Shown here in pieces: positions 18,106-27,805 of a DNA stretch of 64,000 bases. The stretch comes from Ideonella oryzae (GTDB lineage: Bacteria; Pseudomonadota; Gammaproteobacteria; Burkholderiales; Burkholderiaceae_C), in the NCBI RefSeq assembly GCF_024055665.1, contig NZ_JAMXMC010000002.1, positions 434,001 to 498,000 of the forward strand. Reading direction: 5' to 3'. How positions within the stretch are numbered: position 1 is the stretch's first letter; each line of letters begins with the position of its first letter. A program made the position numbers and the translations under genes. A model generated the notes under the pieces. That model was not told the origin of the DNA, did not search any database, and saw only the letters and a list, made by a program, of their open reading frames with translations.

Positions 18106-19026
18106 ATGGACAGCGAGGCGCTCAGAGCCTATTTCTACGAACTGCAGGACAACATCGTCGGCACCCTCGGTGAGATCGACGGTCAGCCGTTCCGGTCCGT
18201 GCGCTGGAAGCGCGAGCCCGGTGAACCGCTGGAAGGCGAAGGCCTGACCCGGGTGCTGGAAGGTGGCGGACTGCTGGAGCGAGGGGGCTGCAACTTCAGC
18301 CACGTGCATGGCCGCTCGCTGCCGCCGTCCGCTACCGCCCACCGGCCCGAGCTGGCCGGGGCGGCCTTCGAGGCGATGGGCGTCTCGCTGGTCTTTCACC
18401 CGCGCAACCCCTATGTGCCCACGGTGCACATGAACGTGCGTGTCTTTGCCGCCCTGCCGGCCGGGCGCGACCCGGTGGTCTGGTTCGGTGGCGGCATGGA
18501 CCTGACGCCGTATTACGGCTTCGAGGAAGACGCGGTGCACTTCCACCGCACCTGCCGCGACGCGCTGGATCCCTTCGGCGTCGGCCTGCATCCCCGCTTC
18601 AAGACCTGGTGCGACGAGTACTTCTTCCTCAAGCACCGCAACGAGCCGCGGGGCGTGGGGGGCATCTTCTACGACGACTTCAACGAAGAGGGTTTCGAGC
18701 ACAGCTTCGCGATGACCCGCTCGGTGGGGGACGCCTTCCTCAAGGCCTACCTGCCCATCGTCGAGCGCCGGCGCCACATGCCCTACGGCGAGCGCGAACG
18801 TGACTTCCAGGCCTACCGGCGCGGCCGCTACGTCGAGTTCAACCTCGTGTTCGACCGTGGCACCTTGTTTGGCCTGCAGTCGGGCGGCCGCACCGAGGCC
18901 ATCCTGATGTCCATGCCGCCGGTGGCGAACTGGCGCTACGACTGGCAGCCCGCGCCGGGCACGCCCGAGGCCCGGCTCTACACCGACTTCCTGCGCCCAC
19001 GCGACTGGGCCGCGGAAGGCGCCTGA
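18106..19026 (+). CDS. hemF: Oxygen-dependent coproporphyrinogen III oxidase
   Basis: Converts coproporphyrinogen III to protoporphyrinogen IX with O2 in the heme pathway. The 306-residue length is typical. Family landmarks are [10 protein letters not shown] near residue 63, [11 protein letters not shown] near residue 105, [12 protein letters not shown] near residue 127, [13 protein letters not shown] near residue 166 and [19 protein letters not shown] near the end. It follows the purD terminator, so a promoter must lie in the ~20 bp before it or read-through occurs. nadD follows 11 bp downstream. The heme-rich sox proteins of this window give the cell a large heme demand. Confidence 0.96.
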   Translation: MDSEALRAYFYELQDNIVGTLGEIDGQPFRSVRWKREPGEPLEGEGLTRVLEGGGLLERGGCNFSHVHGRSLPPSATAHRPELAGAAFEAMGVSLVFHPRNPYVPTVHMNVRVFAALPAGRDPVVWFGGGMDLTPYYGFEEDAVHFHRTCRDALDPFGVGLHPRFKTWCDEYFFLKHRNEPRGVGGIFYDDFNEEGFEHSFAMTRSVGDAFLKAYLPIVERRRHMPYGERERDFQAYRRGRYVEFNLVFDRGTLFGLQSGGRTEAILMSMPPVANWRYDWQPAPGTPEARLYTDFLRPRDWAAEGA

Positions 19027-19037
19027 ACCGGCCGGGC

Positions 19038-19640
19038 ATGCGGCGCGTCGGCCTGTTCGGGGGCAGTTTCAACCCGCCGCATCGGGCCCATCGGGCTTTG
19101 GCGAGGCTGGCTTGCGACGTGCTGGCGCTGGATGAGCTGCGCTGGCTGCCGGCCGGCCAACCCTGGCAGAAGCCGGCAGAGGCGTTGGCGCCGCCGCAGC
19201 ACCGCCTGGCCATGGTCCAGGCCCTGGTTCAGGGCGAACCCCGGTTTGTGGTGGACAATCGCGAACTTTGCCGCCAGGGGCCCAGCTACACGCTGGACAC
19301 GGTGCGCGAACTGTCCGCCGAGCAGCCGGGCACCGAATGGGTGCTGGTGATCGGGCAGGACCAGTACGCGCGTCTGGCCAGCTGGCATGGCTGGCGGGAG
19401 CTGTTGGCGTCGGTGACGCTGGCGGTGGCCGCCCGCGAAGGACAGGCGGTGCAGACACCGCCGACGCTGGCGGGGGTGCCGCACCGTTGCGAGGTGCTGC
19501 CCCTGCCGCAAATGGACATCAGCGCGACGGACATCCGGGCGCGGGTGGCGGCCGGACTGCCGATCTCTCCTCTGGTGGGGGACGCGGTGGCACGCTATAT
19601 TGATCAACACAGCCTCTACCGGGCCCCGCCCGGCCACTGA
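19038..19640 (+). CDS. nadD: Nicotinate-nucleotide adenylyltransferase
   Basis: Adenylates nicotinate mononucleotide in NAD synthesis. The 200-residue protein has the nucleotidyltransferase motif GLFGGSFNPPHRAH at residues 5-18 and the C-terminal ISATDIRARVAAG motif near residue 163 (the ISSTxIR signature). The HxGH-like position reads HRAH rather than HxGH, a variation seen in some NadD proteins. The gene runs straight into rsfS: its stop codon is adjacent to the rsfS ATG. Confidence 0.93.
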   Translation: MRRVGLFGGSFNPPHRAHRALARLACDVLALDELRWLPAGQPWQKPAEALAPPQHRLAMVQALVQGEPRFVVDNRELCRQGPSYTLDTVRELSAEQPGTEWVLVIGQDQYARLASWHGWRELLASVTLAVAAREGQAVQTPPTLAGVPHRCEVLPLPQMDISATDIRARVAAGLPISPLVGDAVARYIDQHSLYRAPPGH

Positions 19641-20444
19641 ATGGACATCCGAAAACTGCAACGCGCCATCGTCGATGGCCTGGAGGACGTGAAGGCCCAG
19701 GACATCCTGGTCTTCAACACCGAGCATCTCTCACCCCTGTTCGAGCGGGTGATCGTGGCCTCGGGCACCAGCAACCGACAGACCAAGGCGCTGGCCTCCA
19801 GCGTGCGCGAGTCCGTCAAGGCGGCGGGTCTGCAGGTGCTGCGCACCGAAGGCGAGGACAACGGCGAGTGGATCATCGTGGACTGCGGCGCCGCCGTGGC
19901 CCACATCATGCAGCCGTCCATCCGCGACTACTACCGCCTCGAGGAGATCTGGGGCGGCAAGCCGGTCAAGCTCAAGGTGGGCAGTGCCAAGACCTCCCTG
20001 GTCAAGGCGTCCGAGCCGATGGACGAGGACGACGCGCCCGCCGCTCCGGCCAGGAAGAAGCCGGCGGCCAAGAAGGCTGCGGCTGAGGTCAAGGCTGCCA
20101 AGCCGGCCCCCGCCCGCAAGGTGAGCAGCGGCACGACCTCTGCGGCCAAGAAGGCGGCGCCAGTGAAGAAGGCGGCGACCAAGACCACGGCGGCCAAGAC
20201 CGCCGCGCCGAAGAAGGCCGCACCCAAGAAGGCCGTGACCCGCAGCACCGGCACCACCCGCAAGGCCGCCGAGGCCAAGCCGGTGCAGACGGTGGTGGTG
20301 GGCAAGCCTGCCAAGAAGACCACCGCCAAGGCGGCGCCGGGCAAGAAGGCGGCACCCGCACGCAAGGCGGCGGCTCCGGCCAAGGCGCCAGTCAAGGTGG
20401 CGGCGAAGGCCCCCGCCAAGAAGGCCGCTGCCAAGCGCGGCTGA
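19641..20444 (+). CDS. rsfS: Ribosomal silencing factor RsfS with long Lys/Ala-rich tail
   Basis: RsfS binds ribosomal protein uL14 and blocks subunit joining in starved cells. Residues 1 to about 115 are the normal domain (DILVFNTEHLSPLFERVIVA, the EGEDNGEWIIVDCG region and MQPSIRDYYRLEEIWGG). From about residue 130 to 267 the protein is a disordered, very basic extension made of repeated Lys-Lys-Ala / Ala-Ala-Pro units, resembling histone H1 or AlgP-type proteins. The codons are the normal GC-rich ones and the frame is uninterrupted, so it is genuine coding sequence. Typical RsfS is only 105-130 residues. The gene abuts nadD and is followed by rlmH after 22 bp. Confidence 0.93.
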   Translation: MDIRKLQRAIVDGLEDVKAQDILVFNTEHLSPLFERVIVASGTSNRQTKALASSVRESVKAAGLQVLRTEGEDNGEWIIVDCGAAVAHIMQPSIRDYYRLEEIWGGKPVKLKVGSAKTSLVKASEPMDEDDAPAAPARKKPAAKKAAAEVKAAKPAPARKVSSGTTSAAKKAAPVKKAATKTTAAKTAAPKKAAPKKAVTRSTGTTRKAAEAKPVQTVVVGKPAKKTTAKAAPGKKAAPARKAAAPAKAPVKVAAKAPAKKAAAKRG

Positions 20445-20466
20445 GGCGCCGGCCGCCTCCTGACCG

Positions 20467-20934
20467 ATGCAGCTCATCATCGCCGCGGTCGGCCAGCGCC
20501 AGCCGGCCTGGGCCGACGCGGCCTACGAGGATTTCGCCAAGCGCTTTCCGCCGGAAATGCGCCTGACGCTCAAGGCCGTCAAGGCCGAGCCCCGCGGCAG
20601 CAAGACCGCCGAGCAGCTGATGGCCGCCGAGGCCCAGCGCCTGGAGGCTGCCGTGCCCAAGGGCGCCCGGCGGGTGCTGCTGGACGAGCGGGGCACCCGC
20701 CTGACCACCGCCCAGCTGGCCCAGCGCTTCGAGTTCTGGCTCGGTGACGGGCGGGACGTGGTCTTCTTCATCGGCGGGCCCGATGGGCTGGACCCCCAGC
20801 TCAAGGGCACGGCCGACGAGAGCCTGCGGCTGTCGGACCTGACCCTGCCGCACGCCTTCGTGCGGGTGCTGCTGGCCGAGGCGCTCTATCGCGCCTGGTC
20901 GCTGCGCAACGGGCATCCCTACCACCGTGAGTGA
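20467..20934 (+). CDS. rlmH: 23S rRNA (pseudouridine1915-N3) methyltransferase
   Basis: A 155-residue SPOUT-class methyltransferase acting on pseudouridine 1915 of 23S rRNA. It begins [20 protein letters not shown] and has the knot-region motifs [10 protein letters not shown] near residue 99 and [25 protein letters not shown] near the C-terminus, ending HPYHRE as family members do. It follows rsfS as in many proteobacteria, and its last 8 bases overlap the GTG start of the acyltransferase gene. Confidence 0.96.
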   Translation: MQLIIAAVGQRQPAWADAAYEDFAKRFPPEMRLTLKAVKAEPRGSKTAEQLMAAEAQRLEAAVPKGARRVLLDERGTRLTTAQLAQRFEFWLGDGRDVVFFIGGPDGLDPQLKGTADESLRLSDLTLPHAFVRVLLAEALYRAWSLRNGHPYHRE

Positions 20935-22111
20935 GCCCGCGGGCGGCGTGAGTCGCCCCGAACCCCGGCGCGAGCCCCGGCTGGACGCGCTGCGCGGTCT
21001 GGCCATCGCGGCGGTGCTCGTCCTGCACTTCACGCTGGCCTTCGGCCTGGCCCGCAGCCCGCTGGGCGCCTGGCTGGGCCGGCCGCTGCTGGCGGTGCTG
21101 ACCCTGCGCGGCAACTACGGCGTGACGCTGTTCTTCGCCATCTCCGGCTTCCTGATCACCGACCATGTGCTGCGGCGCGATGGGGCGCTGCAGCAGCTGG
21201 ACTGGCGGCGCTTCGCGGTGGAGCGGGCCAGTCGCCTGCTGCCGCTGCTGTGGCTGGCGCTGCTGTGCGTGCTGGTGCCCGGGCTGCTGGGCTGGCCCTT
21301 CTTTGCCGGTGACACCCACGCACCACCCATGGCCGCCGGGCGCTGGGCCATCGCCTTGCTGTCGGTGCTGGGCTTCTGGCACAACCAGCTGATGCAGGAC
21401 TGGGGCTACTTCCACTACATCCTGAACGTCTACTGGTCGCTCTCGGTGGAGGAGGCCTTCTACCTGGGCTTTGCCGTGCTCTGCCTGGCCCTGGGCCGGG
21501 GCGAGCGGGTGATGATGGTGGCGGTGGCGCTGGTGCTGCTGGGGCCGCTGTACCGGGCCGTGCATCCAGATGACGAGATCCGCTACCTCTACGCCTATCC
21601 GGCCTGCTTCGACGCCATCGCCTGGGGCGTGCTGGCGGCCTGGGTGGCCCACCGCCATCCGGCCTCGCCGGCGCGCGCCGTGTGGGCGCGGGCCTGGGGG
21701 CTGGCCGGCATCGCGGTGGCCTGGGGCGTGGATTTCGGCGCCCACCCGGCCTGGAGCTTCTCGGCGCTGGCGGCGGCCACGGCGTTGTGGCTCTGGGCCC
21801 TGGCCGGCAGCCGGCCCTGCCACCCGCACTGGGCCCGGCTGCTGGCGCCCTGGGCCTGGCTGGGGCGGCACAGCTACGAGCTCTACCTCTTCCACATCAT
21901 CGTGCTGGCGCTGCTGCGCCAGGTCTGGAGCCGGCAGACGCTGCCCGACGCCGGGCGGCTGCCGCTGCTGGTCGCCTACCTGGCGTTGAGCGCTGCCGTG
22001 GCCTGGGCCGTGGCCCGCGGGGTGGGGGACCCGGCCCGACGGGCCTGGCGCCGCCGTTGGAGCCAGGGCGAGGGGCAGGCCGGGGACCGCGCCACAATCG
22101 CCAACCCATGA
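20927..22111 (+). CDS. Acyltransferase 3 family membrane protein (OafA-like)
   Basis: A 394-residue multi-pass membrane acyltransferase. The family motif [18 protein letters not shown] is near residues 18-35 and contains the usual Arg-Gly; [13 protein letters not shown] follows near residue 66 and the [12 protein letters not shown] motif near residue 170. About ten hydrophobic helices follow. Such enzymes O-acetylate or acylate sugars, lipopolysaccharide or antibiotics; the substrate is unknown here. The GTG start lies within the rlmH end and the stop overlaps the maf ATG (ATGA), so it is translationally coupled between two housekeeping genes, where it looks like an insertion into a conserved operon. 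Confidence 0.87.
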   Translation: MSEPAGGVSRPEPRREPRLDALRGLAIAAVLVLHFTLAFGLARSPLGAWLGRPLLAVLTLRGNYGVTLFFAISGFLITDHVLRRDGALQQLDWRRFAVERASRLLPLLWLALLCVLVPGLLGWPFFAGDTHAPPMAAGRWAIALLSVLGFWHNQLMQDWGYFHYILNVYWSLSVEEAFYLGFAVLCLALGRGERVMMVAVALVLLGPLYRAVHPDDEIRYLYAYPACFDAIAWGVLAAWVAHRHPASPARAVWARAWGLAGIAVAWGVDFGAHPAWSFSALAAATALWLWALAGSRPCHPHWARLLAPWAWLGRHSYELYLFHIIVLALLRQVWSRQTLPDAGRLPLLVAYLALSAAVAWAVARGVGDPARRAWRRRWSQGEGQAGDRATIANP

Positions 22112-22725
22112 GCACCGCACCGCTTCACGATTTCATCTATCTGGCCTCCCAGAGCCCCCGCCGCCGCCAGCTGCTGGACCAGCTGGGGGTGCGCCACGAG
22201 CTGCTGCTGCCCGGCTCCGACGAGGATGCCGAGGCCCTGGAGGCAGAGCGCCCGGGCGAAGCCCCGGCCGACTACGTCGAGCGGGTGACGCGGGCCAAGC
22301 TGCAGGCGGCGCGGGCGCGCTGGAAGGCGCGCGGGCTGCCCGCGGCCCCCATCCTCTGCTCGGACACCACGGTGGCCCTGGGCCGGCGCATCCTGGGCAA
22401 GCCGGCCGACGCCGCCGACGCCACCGCCACGCTGACCCGGCTGTCCGGCCGCAGCCACAAGGTGCTGACCGCAGTGGCCCTGTGGGACGGCCGGCGCAGC
22501 CATCTGGCGGTCAATGTTTCGAGCGTGAAGTTCGCGTCCCTGCCGCCCGAGGTGGTGGCCGCCTACGTGGCCAGCGGCGAGCCTTTTGGCAAGGCCGGCG
22601 CCTATGCGATCCAGAGCGCGCTGGCCGGCTGGATCGAGCGCATCGCCGGGAGCTACTCCGGTATCATGGGTTTGCCCCTTTACGAGACAGCCCAGTTGCT
22701 GCGACAGGCCCGCGTCCGCCTCTGA
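22108..22725 (+). CDS. maf: Maf-family nucleotide pyrophosphatase
   Basis: A 205-residue Maf/YhdE-type house-cleaning nucleoside triphosphate pyrophosphatase. The N-terminus [18 protein letters not shown] is diagnostic. [16 protein letters not shown] near residue 90 contains the conserved Asp of the substrate pocket, and [13 protein letters not shown] near residue 155 is the third family block. Members hydrolyse dTTP/UTP or 7-methyl-GTP; the exact subgroup was not resolved. It starts with ATG overlapping the previous stop and is followed by rng after 50 bp. Confidence 0.93.
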   Translation: MSTAPLHDFIYLASQSPRRRQLLDQLGVRHELLLPGSDEDAEALEAERPGEAPADYVERVTRAKLQAARARWKARGLPAAPILCSDTTVALGRRILGKPADAADATATLTRLSGRSHKVLTAVALWDGRRSHLAVNVSSVKFASLPPEVVAAYVASGEPFGKAGAYAIQSALAGWIERIAGSYSGIMGLPLYETAQLLRQARVRL

Positions 22726-22775
22726 CCGCCGTGCCCGCGGCCCCGGGAAGACGCCACCCACCCACGCGGCCGCAC

Positions 22776-24257
22776 ATGCACGACATCCTGATCAACTGGG
22801 CTCCGCAGGAGACCCGCGTCGCCCTCATCGAGAACGGGGCCATCCAGGAGCTGCACATCGAGCGCACGCTGGAACGTGGCCTGGTGGGCAACATCTACCT
22901 GGGCAAGGTGGCCCGGGTGCTGCCGGGCATGCAGAGCGCCTTCGTCGACATCGGCCTGGAGCGTGCGGCCTTCCTGCATGTGGCTGACCTGCACACCGCC
23001 CATGCGCCGGGGGCGCGCGACAGCCACCCGCCCACCCCCATCGAGAAGCTGGTCTTCGAGGGCCAGGCGCTGACGGTGCAGGTGGTCAAGGACCCGATTG
23101 GCACCAAGGGCGCGCGCCTGACCACCCAGATCAGCATCGCCGGGCGCATGCTCGTCTTCCTGCCGCAGGACAACCACATCGGCATCTCGCAGAAGATCGG
23201 CTCGGTCGAGACGCGCGAGCAGTTGCGCCAGCGCATGGTCGCGCTGGTGGGCAAGCCGGAACCGGGCAGCAAGGAGGGGCCGGGCGGCTTCATCCTGCGC
23301 ACCAATGCCGAGGAAGCCAGCGACACCGAGCTGTCCGAGGACATCGCCTACCTGCGCAAGACCTGGGCCCAGATCCGCCAGCGCGCGGTGTCCCGTCCCG
23401 CAGGCACGCTGCTGCACCAGGATCTGTCCCTGGCCGAGAGGGTGTTGCGCGACATGGCGACCGAGCAGACCCTGGCCATCCGCATCGATTCGCGCCTGCA
23501 GTACGAGCAGCTCAAGGCCTTCGGCATGGCCTACACCCCGGCCTCGGCCGCCAAGCTGGAGCATTACCGCGGCGAGCGGCCAATCTTCGACCTCTTCAAC
23601 GTCGAGGAAGAGATCGCCCGGGCGCTGGGACGGCGGGTGGACCTGAAGTCCGGCGGCTACCTCATCATCGACCAGACCGAAGCGCTGACGACGATTGACG
23701 TCAACACCGGCGGCTTCGTCGGCGCGCGCAACTTCGACGAGACGATCTTCAAGACCAACCTCGAGGCGGCGCTGGCCATTGCCCGCCAGCTGCGGCTGCG
23801 CAACCTGGGCGGCATCATCATCATCGACTTCATCGACATGGCGCGCGAAGAGCACCAGCAGGCCGTGCTGGCCGAGCTGCGCAAGCAGCTCTCGCGCGAC
23901 CGCACCAAGACCACGGTGAGCGGCTTCACCCAGCTGGGCCTGGTGGAGATGACCCGCAAGCGCACCCGCGAGAGCCTGGCCCATGTGCTGTGCCAGCCCT
24001 GTCCCACCTGCGAGGGCCGCGGCCAGGTCAAGACCGCCCGCAGCGTCTGCTACGACATCCTGCGCGAGATTCTGCGCGAGGCGCGGCAGTTCGATCCCAG
24101 GGAGTTCCGGGTGGTGGCCAGCGCGGGGGTGGTCGAGATGCTGCTGGACGAGGAGAGCCAGCACCTGGCCGACCTGTCGGCCTTCGTGGGCAAGCCCATC
24201 TCGCTGTCGGCCGAGCCGACCATGAACCCCGAGCAGTACGACATCGTGCTGCTCTGA
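22776..24257 (+). CDS. rng: Ribonuclease G
   Basis: An endoribonuclease of the RNase E/G family that matures the 5' end of 16S rRNA. The 493-residue length matches E. coli RNase G (489). It has an S1-like N-terminal domain (GNIYLGKVARVLPGMQSAFVDIG), the catalytic DNase-I-like region with TTIDVNTGGFVG and IIIIDFIDM (metal-binding Asp residues) near residues 300-350, and the Zn-link CQPCPTCEGRG near residue 406. The start at 22776 (MHDILINWAPQETRVAL) is the usual N-terminus; longer reading would enter maf in another frame. Confidence 0.96.
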   Translation: MHDILINWAPQETRVALIENGAIQELHIERTLERGLVGNIYLGKVARVLPGMQSAFVDIGLERAAFLHVADLHTAHAPGARDSHPPTPIEKLVFEGQALTVQVVKDPIGTKGARLTTQISIAGRMLVFLPQDNHIGISQKIGSVETREQLRQRMVALVGKPEPGSKEGPGGFILRTNAEEASDTELSEDIAYLRKTWAQIRQRAVSRPAGTLLHQDLSLAERVLRDMATEQTLAIRIDSRLQYEQLKAFGMAYTPASAAKLEHYRGERPIFDLFNVEEEIARALGRRVDLKSGGYLIIDQTEALTTIDVNTGGFVGARNFDETIFKTNLEAALAIARQLRLRNLGGIIIIDFIDMAREEHQQAVLAELRKQLSRDRTKTTVSGFTQLGLVEMTRKRTRESLAHVLCQPCPTCEGRGQVKTARSVCYDILREILREARQFDPREFRVVASAGVVEMLLDEESQHLADLSAFVGKPISLSAEPTMNPEQYDIVLL

Positions 24258-24317
24258 CACGTCCAGGACCGGCGGCGTCTTCAGACTGCCATCAGCCCGG
24301 TCTGCCAGACTCGCACC

Positions 24318-25277
24318 ATGCAATACAAGAACCACGACGACGCCGACGAACACGCCCTCTACACTTCGGCCGAGCGGGCCAAGGCGGCCAGCCGCAGCAC
24401 CTGGGTGAGCGTGGCGGTGAACCTGGTGCTCTCCACGTTGCAGATCGTGGTGGGCCTGCTGGCCAAGTCCCAGGGCCTGGTGGCCGACGGCCTGCATTCG
24501 CTGGCCGACCTGGTGTCCGATGCCGTGGTGCTGGTGGCGGGCCACCAGGCCCGCAAGGCGGCCGACGACGATCATCCCTATGGCCACCAGCGCTTCGAGA
24601 ACGCCGCCTCGATGGTGTTGGGCGTGCTGCTGCTCGTGGTGGGCGCCGGCATGCTGGTTTCGGCCTTCGGGAAGTTGCACACCCCTGCGGCGGTGCCGTC
24701 GGTGCATGTGGCGGCGCTGTGGGTGGCCGCTGGGACGCTGGTGGCCAAGGAGCTGCTGTTCCGCTACATGCTGGCCGTGGCCAAGCAGGTCAAGTCAAGC
24801 CTGCTGGTGGCCAATGCCTGGCACGCGCGCTCGGATGCAGCCTCCTCGCTGGTGGTGGCCCTCGGCCTGGTGGGCAACCTCGCGGGCTACCCCATCCTGG
24901 ACCCGATCGCGGCCCTGATCGTCGGTCTGATGGTGGCCAAGATGGGCATCGAGTTCGGCTGGAGTGCCCTGCACGACCTGATGGACCGCGCGGCCGATGA
25001 TGAGGAAGTGCAGGCCATCCGCCAGACCCTGGTGGAAACGCCGGGTGTGGCGGGCGTGCACGATGTGCGCACCCGCAAGATGGGCGACATGATCGTGGTG
25101 GACGCCCACATCGAGGTGGACGCGGCCATCACGGTGGAGCAGGGCCACGACATCGCGGTGGCGGCCCGGCAGCGGGTGATGCAGCGCCACCGGGTGCTCA
25201 ACCTGATGACCCATGTGGACCCCTGGCACCGGCCCGACCTGGACCACGCGCCGGTGAAGTCCGCGCCGCAGGCCTGA
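24318..25277 (+). CDS. Cation diffusion facilitator family transporter
   Basis: A 319-residue CDF transporter exporting divalent metal (Zn, Fe, Co or Mn) in exchange for protons. Six hydrophobic helices are followed by a cytosolic C-terminal domain from about residue 215. Metal-site motifs HSLADLVSD near residue 60 (helix 2) and HARSDAASS near residue 169 (helix 5) provide the acidic and His ligands; DHPYGHQRFE follows helix 2. It lies 8 bp before the P-type ATPase gene, so the two cation pumps are probably co-transcribed. Substrate not determined. Confidence 0.92.
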   Translation: MQYKNHDDADEHALYTSAERAKAASRSTWVSVAVNLVLSTLQIVVGLLAKSQGLVADGLHSLADLVSDAVVLVAGHQARKAADDDHPYGHQRFENAASMVLGVLLLVVGAGMLVSAFGKLHTPAAVPSVHVAALWVAAGTLVAKELLFRYMLAVAKQVKSSLLVANAWHARSDAASSLVVALGLVGNLAGYPILDPIAALIVGLMVAKMGIEFGWSALHDLMDRAADDEEVQAIRQTLVETPGVAGVHDVRTRKMGDMIVVDAHIEVDAAITVEQGHDIAVAARQRVMQRHRVLNLMTHVDPWHRPDLDHAPVKSAPQA

Positions 25278-25285
25278 GTCGAGCG

Positions 25286-27763
25286 ATGGACGCGGGGCTC
25301 AGCGACGCAGAGGCCGCGCGCCGGCTGCGCGAGGAGGGGCCCAACGAACTCGCGCCAGCGACCCGCCGGTCGCTGTGGCGGCTGCTGCTCTCGGTGCTGA
25401 CCGAGCCGATGTTCGGTCTGCTGCTGGCCTGCGGTGCGCTCTACGCGCTGCTGGGCAATGCCCAGGAGGCCTGGACGCTGATGGGCTTCGTGATCGTCGT
25501 GATGGCGATCAGCCTGGTGCAGCAGCAGCGGGCCGAGCGCTCGCTGCATGCCTTGCGCGAGCTTTCTTCCCCGCAGGCGCAGGTTTGGCGCGGGGGGCGG
25601 GTGTGCCGCGTGTCCAGCCGCGAGCTGGTGCGGGGCGACGTTGTGCTGCTGGATGCCGGCGACCGGGTGCCGGCCGATGTGCGTCTTCTGGCCGCCACCG
25701 GCGTGTCGGTGGACGAGTCCCTGCTGACCGGGGAGTCGGCGCCGGTGTTCAAGACTGTCACCGAGGATGCCGCGGGCGGTCTGTTCGCGGGCACCTTGCT
25801 GACCGCAGGGTCCGCCCGCGGCGAGGTGGTGGCCACCGGTGCGCGCAGCGCGCTCGGTCGTCTGGGGGCCGCGCTGGAGGGAGGCACCGAGGCCGCCAGC
25901 CCGGTGCAGCAAGAGACGGCGCGCATCGTGCGTGTGGCGGCCGCGGCCGGGCTGGGGCTGGCTGCGCTGCTGGCCCTGCTCTACGGCTGGCAGCGACAGG
26001 ATGCCCTGCAGGGGCTGCTGGCCGGCCTCACGCTGGCCATGGCCATCCTGCCGGAGGAACTGCCGGTGGTGCTGACCCTGTTTCTCGGGCTGGGCGCCTG
26101 GCGCCTGGCGCGCGAGAAGGTGCTGGTGCGGCAGATGTCCGCGGTGGAGATGCTGGGGGCCACCACCGTGCTGTGCGTGGACAAGACCGGCACCCTGACG
26201 CTCAACCGCATGGCGGTACGGCGCCTGTGGTCGCCCCAGGGCGAGCACGACCTGGTGAGCGAGGGCGAGCTGCCCCTGCCCGAGGCCGTGCACGAGACCC
26301 TGGAGTACGCCATCCTCGCCAGCCACCGGCAGGCCATCGACCCCATGGAGCGGGCCCTGCTGGAGGCGGGGCAGCGTGAGTTGGCGCAGACCGAGCACCT
26401 GCATGCCGACTGGACCCTGGTGGAGGACTATCCGCTGTCGGCCGAGCTGCTGGCCATGTCGCGGGTCTGGCAATCCCCCGACCGGCGCGAGCGCCTGATT
26501 GCCGCCAAGGGAGCGCCGGAGGCGGTGATCGACCTCTGCCACCTGGATGCAGCCCGCCAGTCCCGCATCGTCGGCCAGGTGGCCCGCCTGGCGGACCAGG
26601 GCTGGCGCGTGCTGGGGGTGGCCCGCGCGGTCTTCGCGGCCGACTGTCTGCCGCCCATCCAGCACGACTTCGATTTCGAGTTCGTCGGCCTGGTGGCCCT
26701 GGAGGACCCGCTGCGGCCCGAGGTGCCTGCGGCGATTGCCGAATGCCGAGCCGCCGGCATCCGGGTGGTGATGATGACCGGCGACCATCCGTCCACCGCG
26801 ATCTCGGTGGCCCGGCAGGCCGGCCTGGATGTGGCGGGCGGGGTGGTGCCCGGCACCGCCTTGGCGGCGCTGGACGACATGGGCTGTCAGGACCTGGTGG
26901 CGCGCAGCGGCGTGTTCTGTCGTGTGCAGCCGGAGCAGAAGCTGCGCCTGGTGCAGGCCCTGCAGGCCCGTGGCGAGGTGGTGGCCATGACGGGCGACGG
27001 GGTGAACGACGCCCCGGCGCTGCGGGCTGCTCACATCGGCGTGGCCATGGGTGCGCGCGGCACCGACGTGGCCCGCGAGGCGGCCGACCTGGTGCTGATG
27101 CAGGACAGCTTGACCGGTCTGGTGACAGCGGTGCGCCACGGCCGCCGGGTCTTTGCCAACCTGAGCAAGGCCATGGTCTTCGTGCTGGCAGTGCACGTGC
27201 CCATCATCGTGCTGACCTTTCTGCCGGTCCTGCTGGGTTGGCCCATGCTCCTGATGCCGGTGCATGTGCTGTGCCTGCAACTGGTCATTGATCCGGCCTG
27301 CTCGCTGGTGTTCGAGGCCCAGCCGGCTGAGCCCGGACTGATGCAGGCCCCCCCGCGGCCGCGGCAGGTGCGTCTGTTCGACCGCCGCGTGCTGCTGCGC
27401 AGCCTGGGGCAGGGCGTGGGCCTGGCCCTGCTGTGCCTGGGGGCCTATGCCGGGGCGGTGGCCGCTGGCGAAACGGCCGAGGCCGCGCGGGCCCTGTGCT
27501 ACGGCGTGCTGGTGGGCGGCAGCGTGGCGCTCATCTATGCCAACCGGCACTGGTCCGTCACTGGCTGGCGCAGCGGCGCTGCGGACGGCATGGCCTGGCT
27601 GGCGCCTGGAGCGCTGCTGCTGGTGCTCATGGCCTGGTGGGTGCCGGTGCTGCAGACGGCCTTTGGCTTCGCCTTGCCTGGGTTGCCCACCATGCTGGCC
27701 GGGTTGCTGCTGGTGGGCCTGGCGGCGGCCTGGTTCGAGCTGGTCAAGCGGCGCACACCCTGA
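25286..27763 (+). CDS. Cation-translocating P-type ATPase (P2-like)
   Basis: An 825-residue P-type ATPase. Visible are the N-terminal cation-ATPase domain, actuator motif TGES near residue 149, helix-4 motif PEELP near residue 255, phosphorylation site DKTGTLT near residue 298, TGDGVNDAP near residue 569 and six C-terminal helices including DPACSLVFE. There is no heavy-metal-binding N-domain or CPC motif, so it belongs to the Ca2+/Mn2+/monovalent cation side (P2) rather than Cu/Zn pumps. PEELP replaces the PEGL of typical SERCA-like pumps. It is coupled to the CDF gene upstream; a stem-loop lies 43 bp past the stop. Confidence 0.9.
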   Translation: MDAGLSDAEAARRLREEGPNELAPATRRSLWRLLLSVLTEPMFGLLLACGALYALLGNAQEAWTLMGFVIVVMAISLVQQQRAERSLHALRELSSPQAQVWRGGRVCRVSSRELVRGDVVLLDAGDRVPADVRLLAATGVSVDESLLTGESAPVFKTVTEDAAGGLFAGTLLTAGSARGEVVATGARSALGRLGAALEGGTEAASPVQQETARIVRVAAAAGLGLAALLALLYGWQRQDALQGLLAGLTLAMAILPEELPVVLTLFLGLGAWRLAREKVLVRQMSAVEMLGATTVLCVDKTGTLTLNRMAVRRLWSPQGEHDLVSEGELPLPEAVHETLEYAILASHRQAIDPMERALLEAGQRELAQTEHLHADWTLVEDYPLSAELLAMSRVWQSPDRRERLIAAKGAPEAVIDLCHLDAARQSRIVGQVARLADQGWRVLGVARAVFAADCLPPIQHDFDFEFVGLVALEDPLRPEVPAAIAECRAAGIRVVMMTGDHPSTAISVARQAGLDVAGGVVPGTALAALDDMGCQDLVARSGVFCRVQPEQKLRLVQALQARGEVVAMTGDGVNDAPALRAAHIGVAMGARGTDVAREAADLVLMQDSLTGLVTAVRHGRRVFANLSKAMVFVLAVHVPIIVLTFLPVLLGWPMLLMPVHVLCLQLVIDPACSLVFEAQPAEPGLMQAPPRPRQVRLFDRRVLLRSLGQGVGLALLCLGAYAGAVAAGETAEAARALCYGVLVGGSVALIYANRHWSVTGWRSGAADGMAWLAPGALLLVLMAWWVPVLQTAFGFALPGLPTMLAGLLLVGLAAAWFELVKRRTP

Positions 27764-27805
27764 TGTGGGTTCAGGCATTGATCAGGGAAAACCCTTGGGT
27801 CTGCT

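Noticed and set aside
20070-20440. Tandem-looking repeat region resembling a satellite or CRISPR-like array
   Set aside because: It is in-frame coding for the Lys/Ala-rich RsfS tail; units are irregular and there are no spacers.
24887-27778. Minus-strand open frame of over 900 codons opposite the CDF and ATPase genes
   Set aside because: Low-complexity Gln/His/Arg composition and full overlap with well-supported transporter genes.
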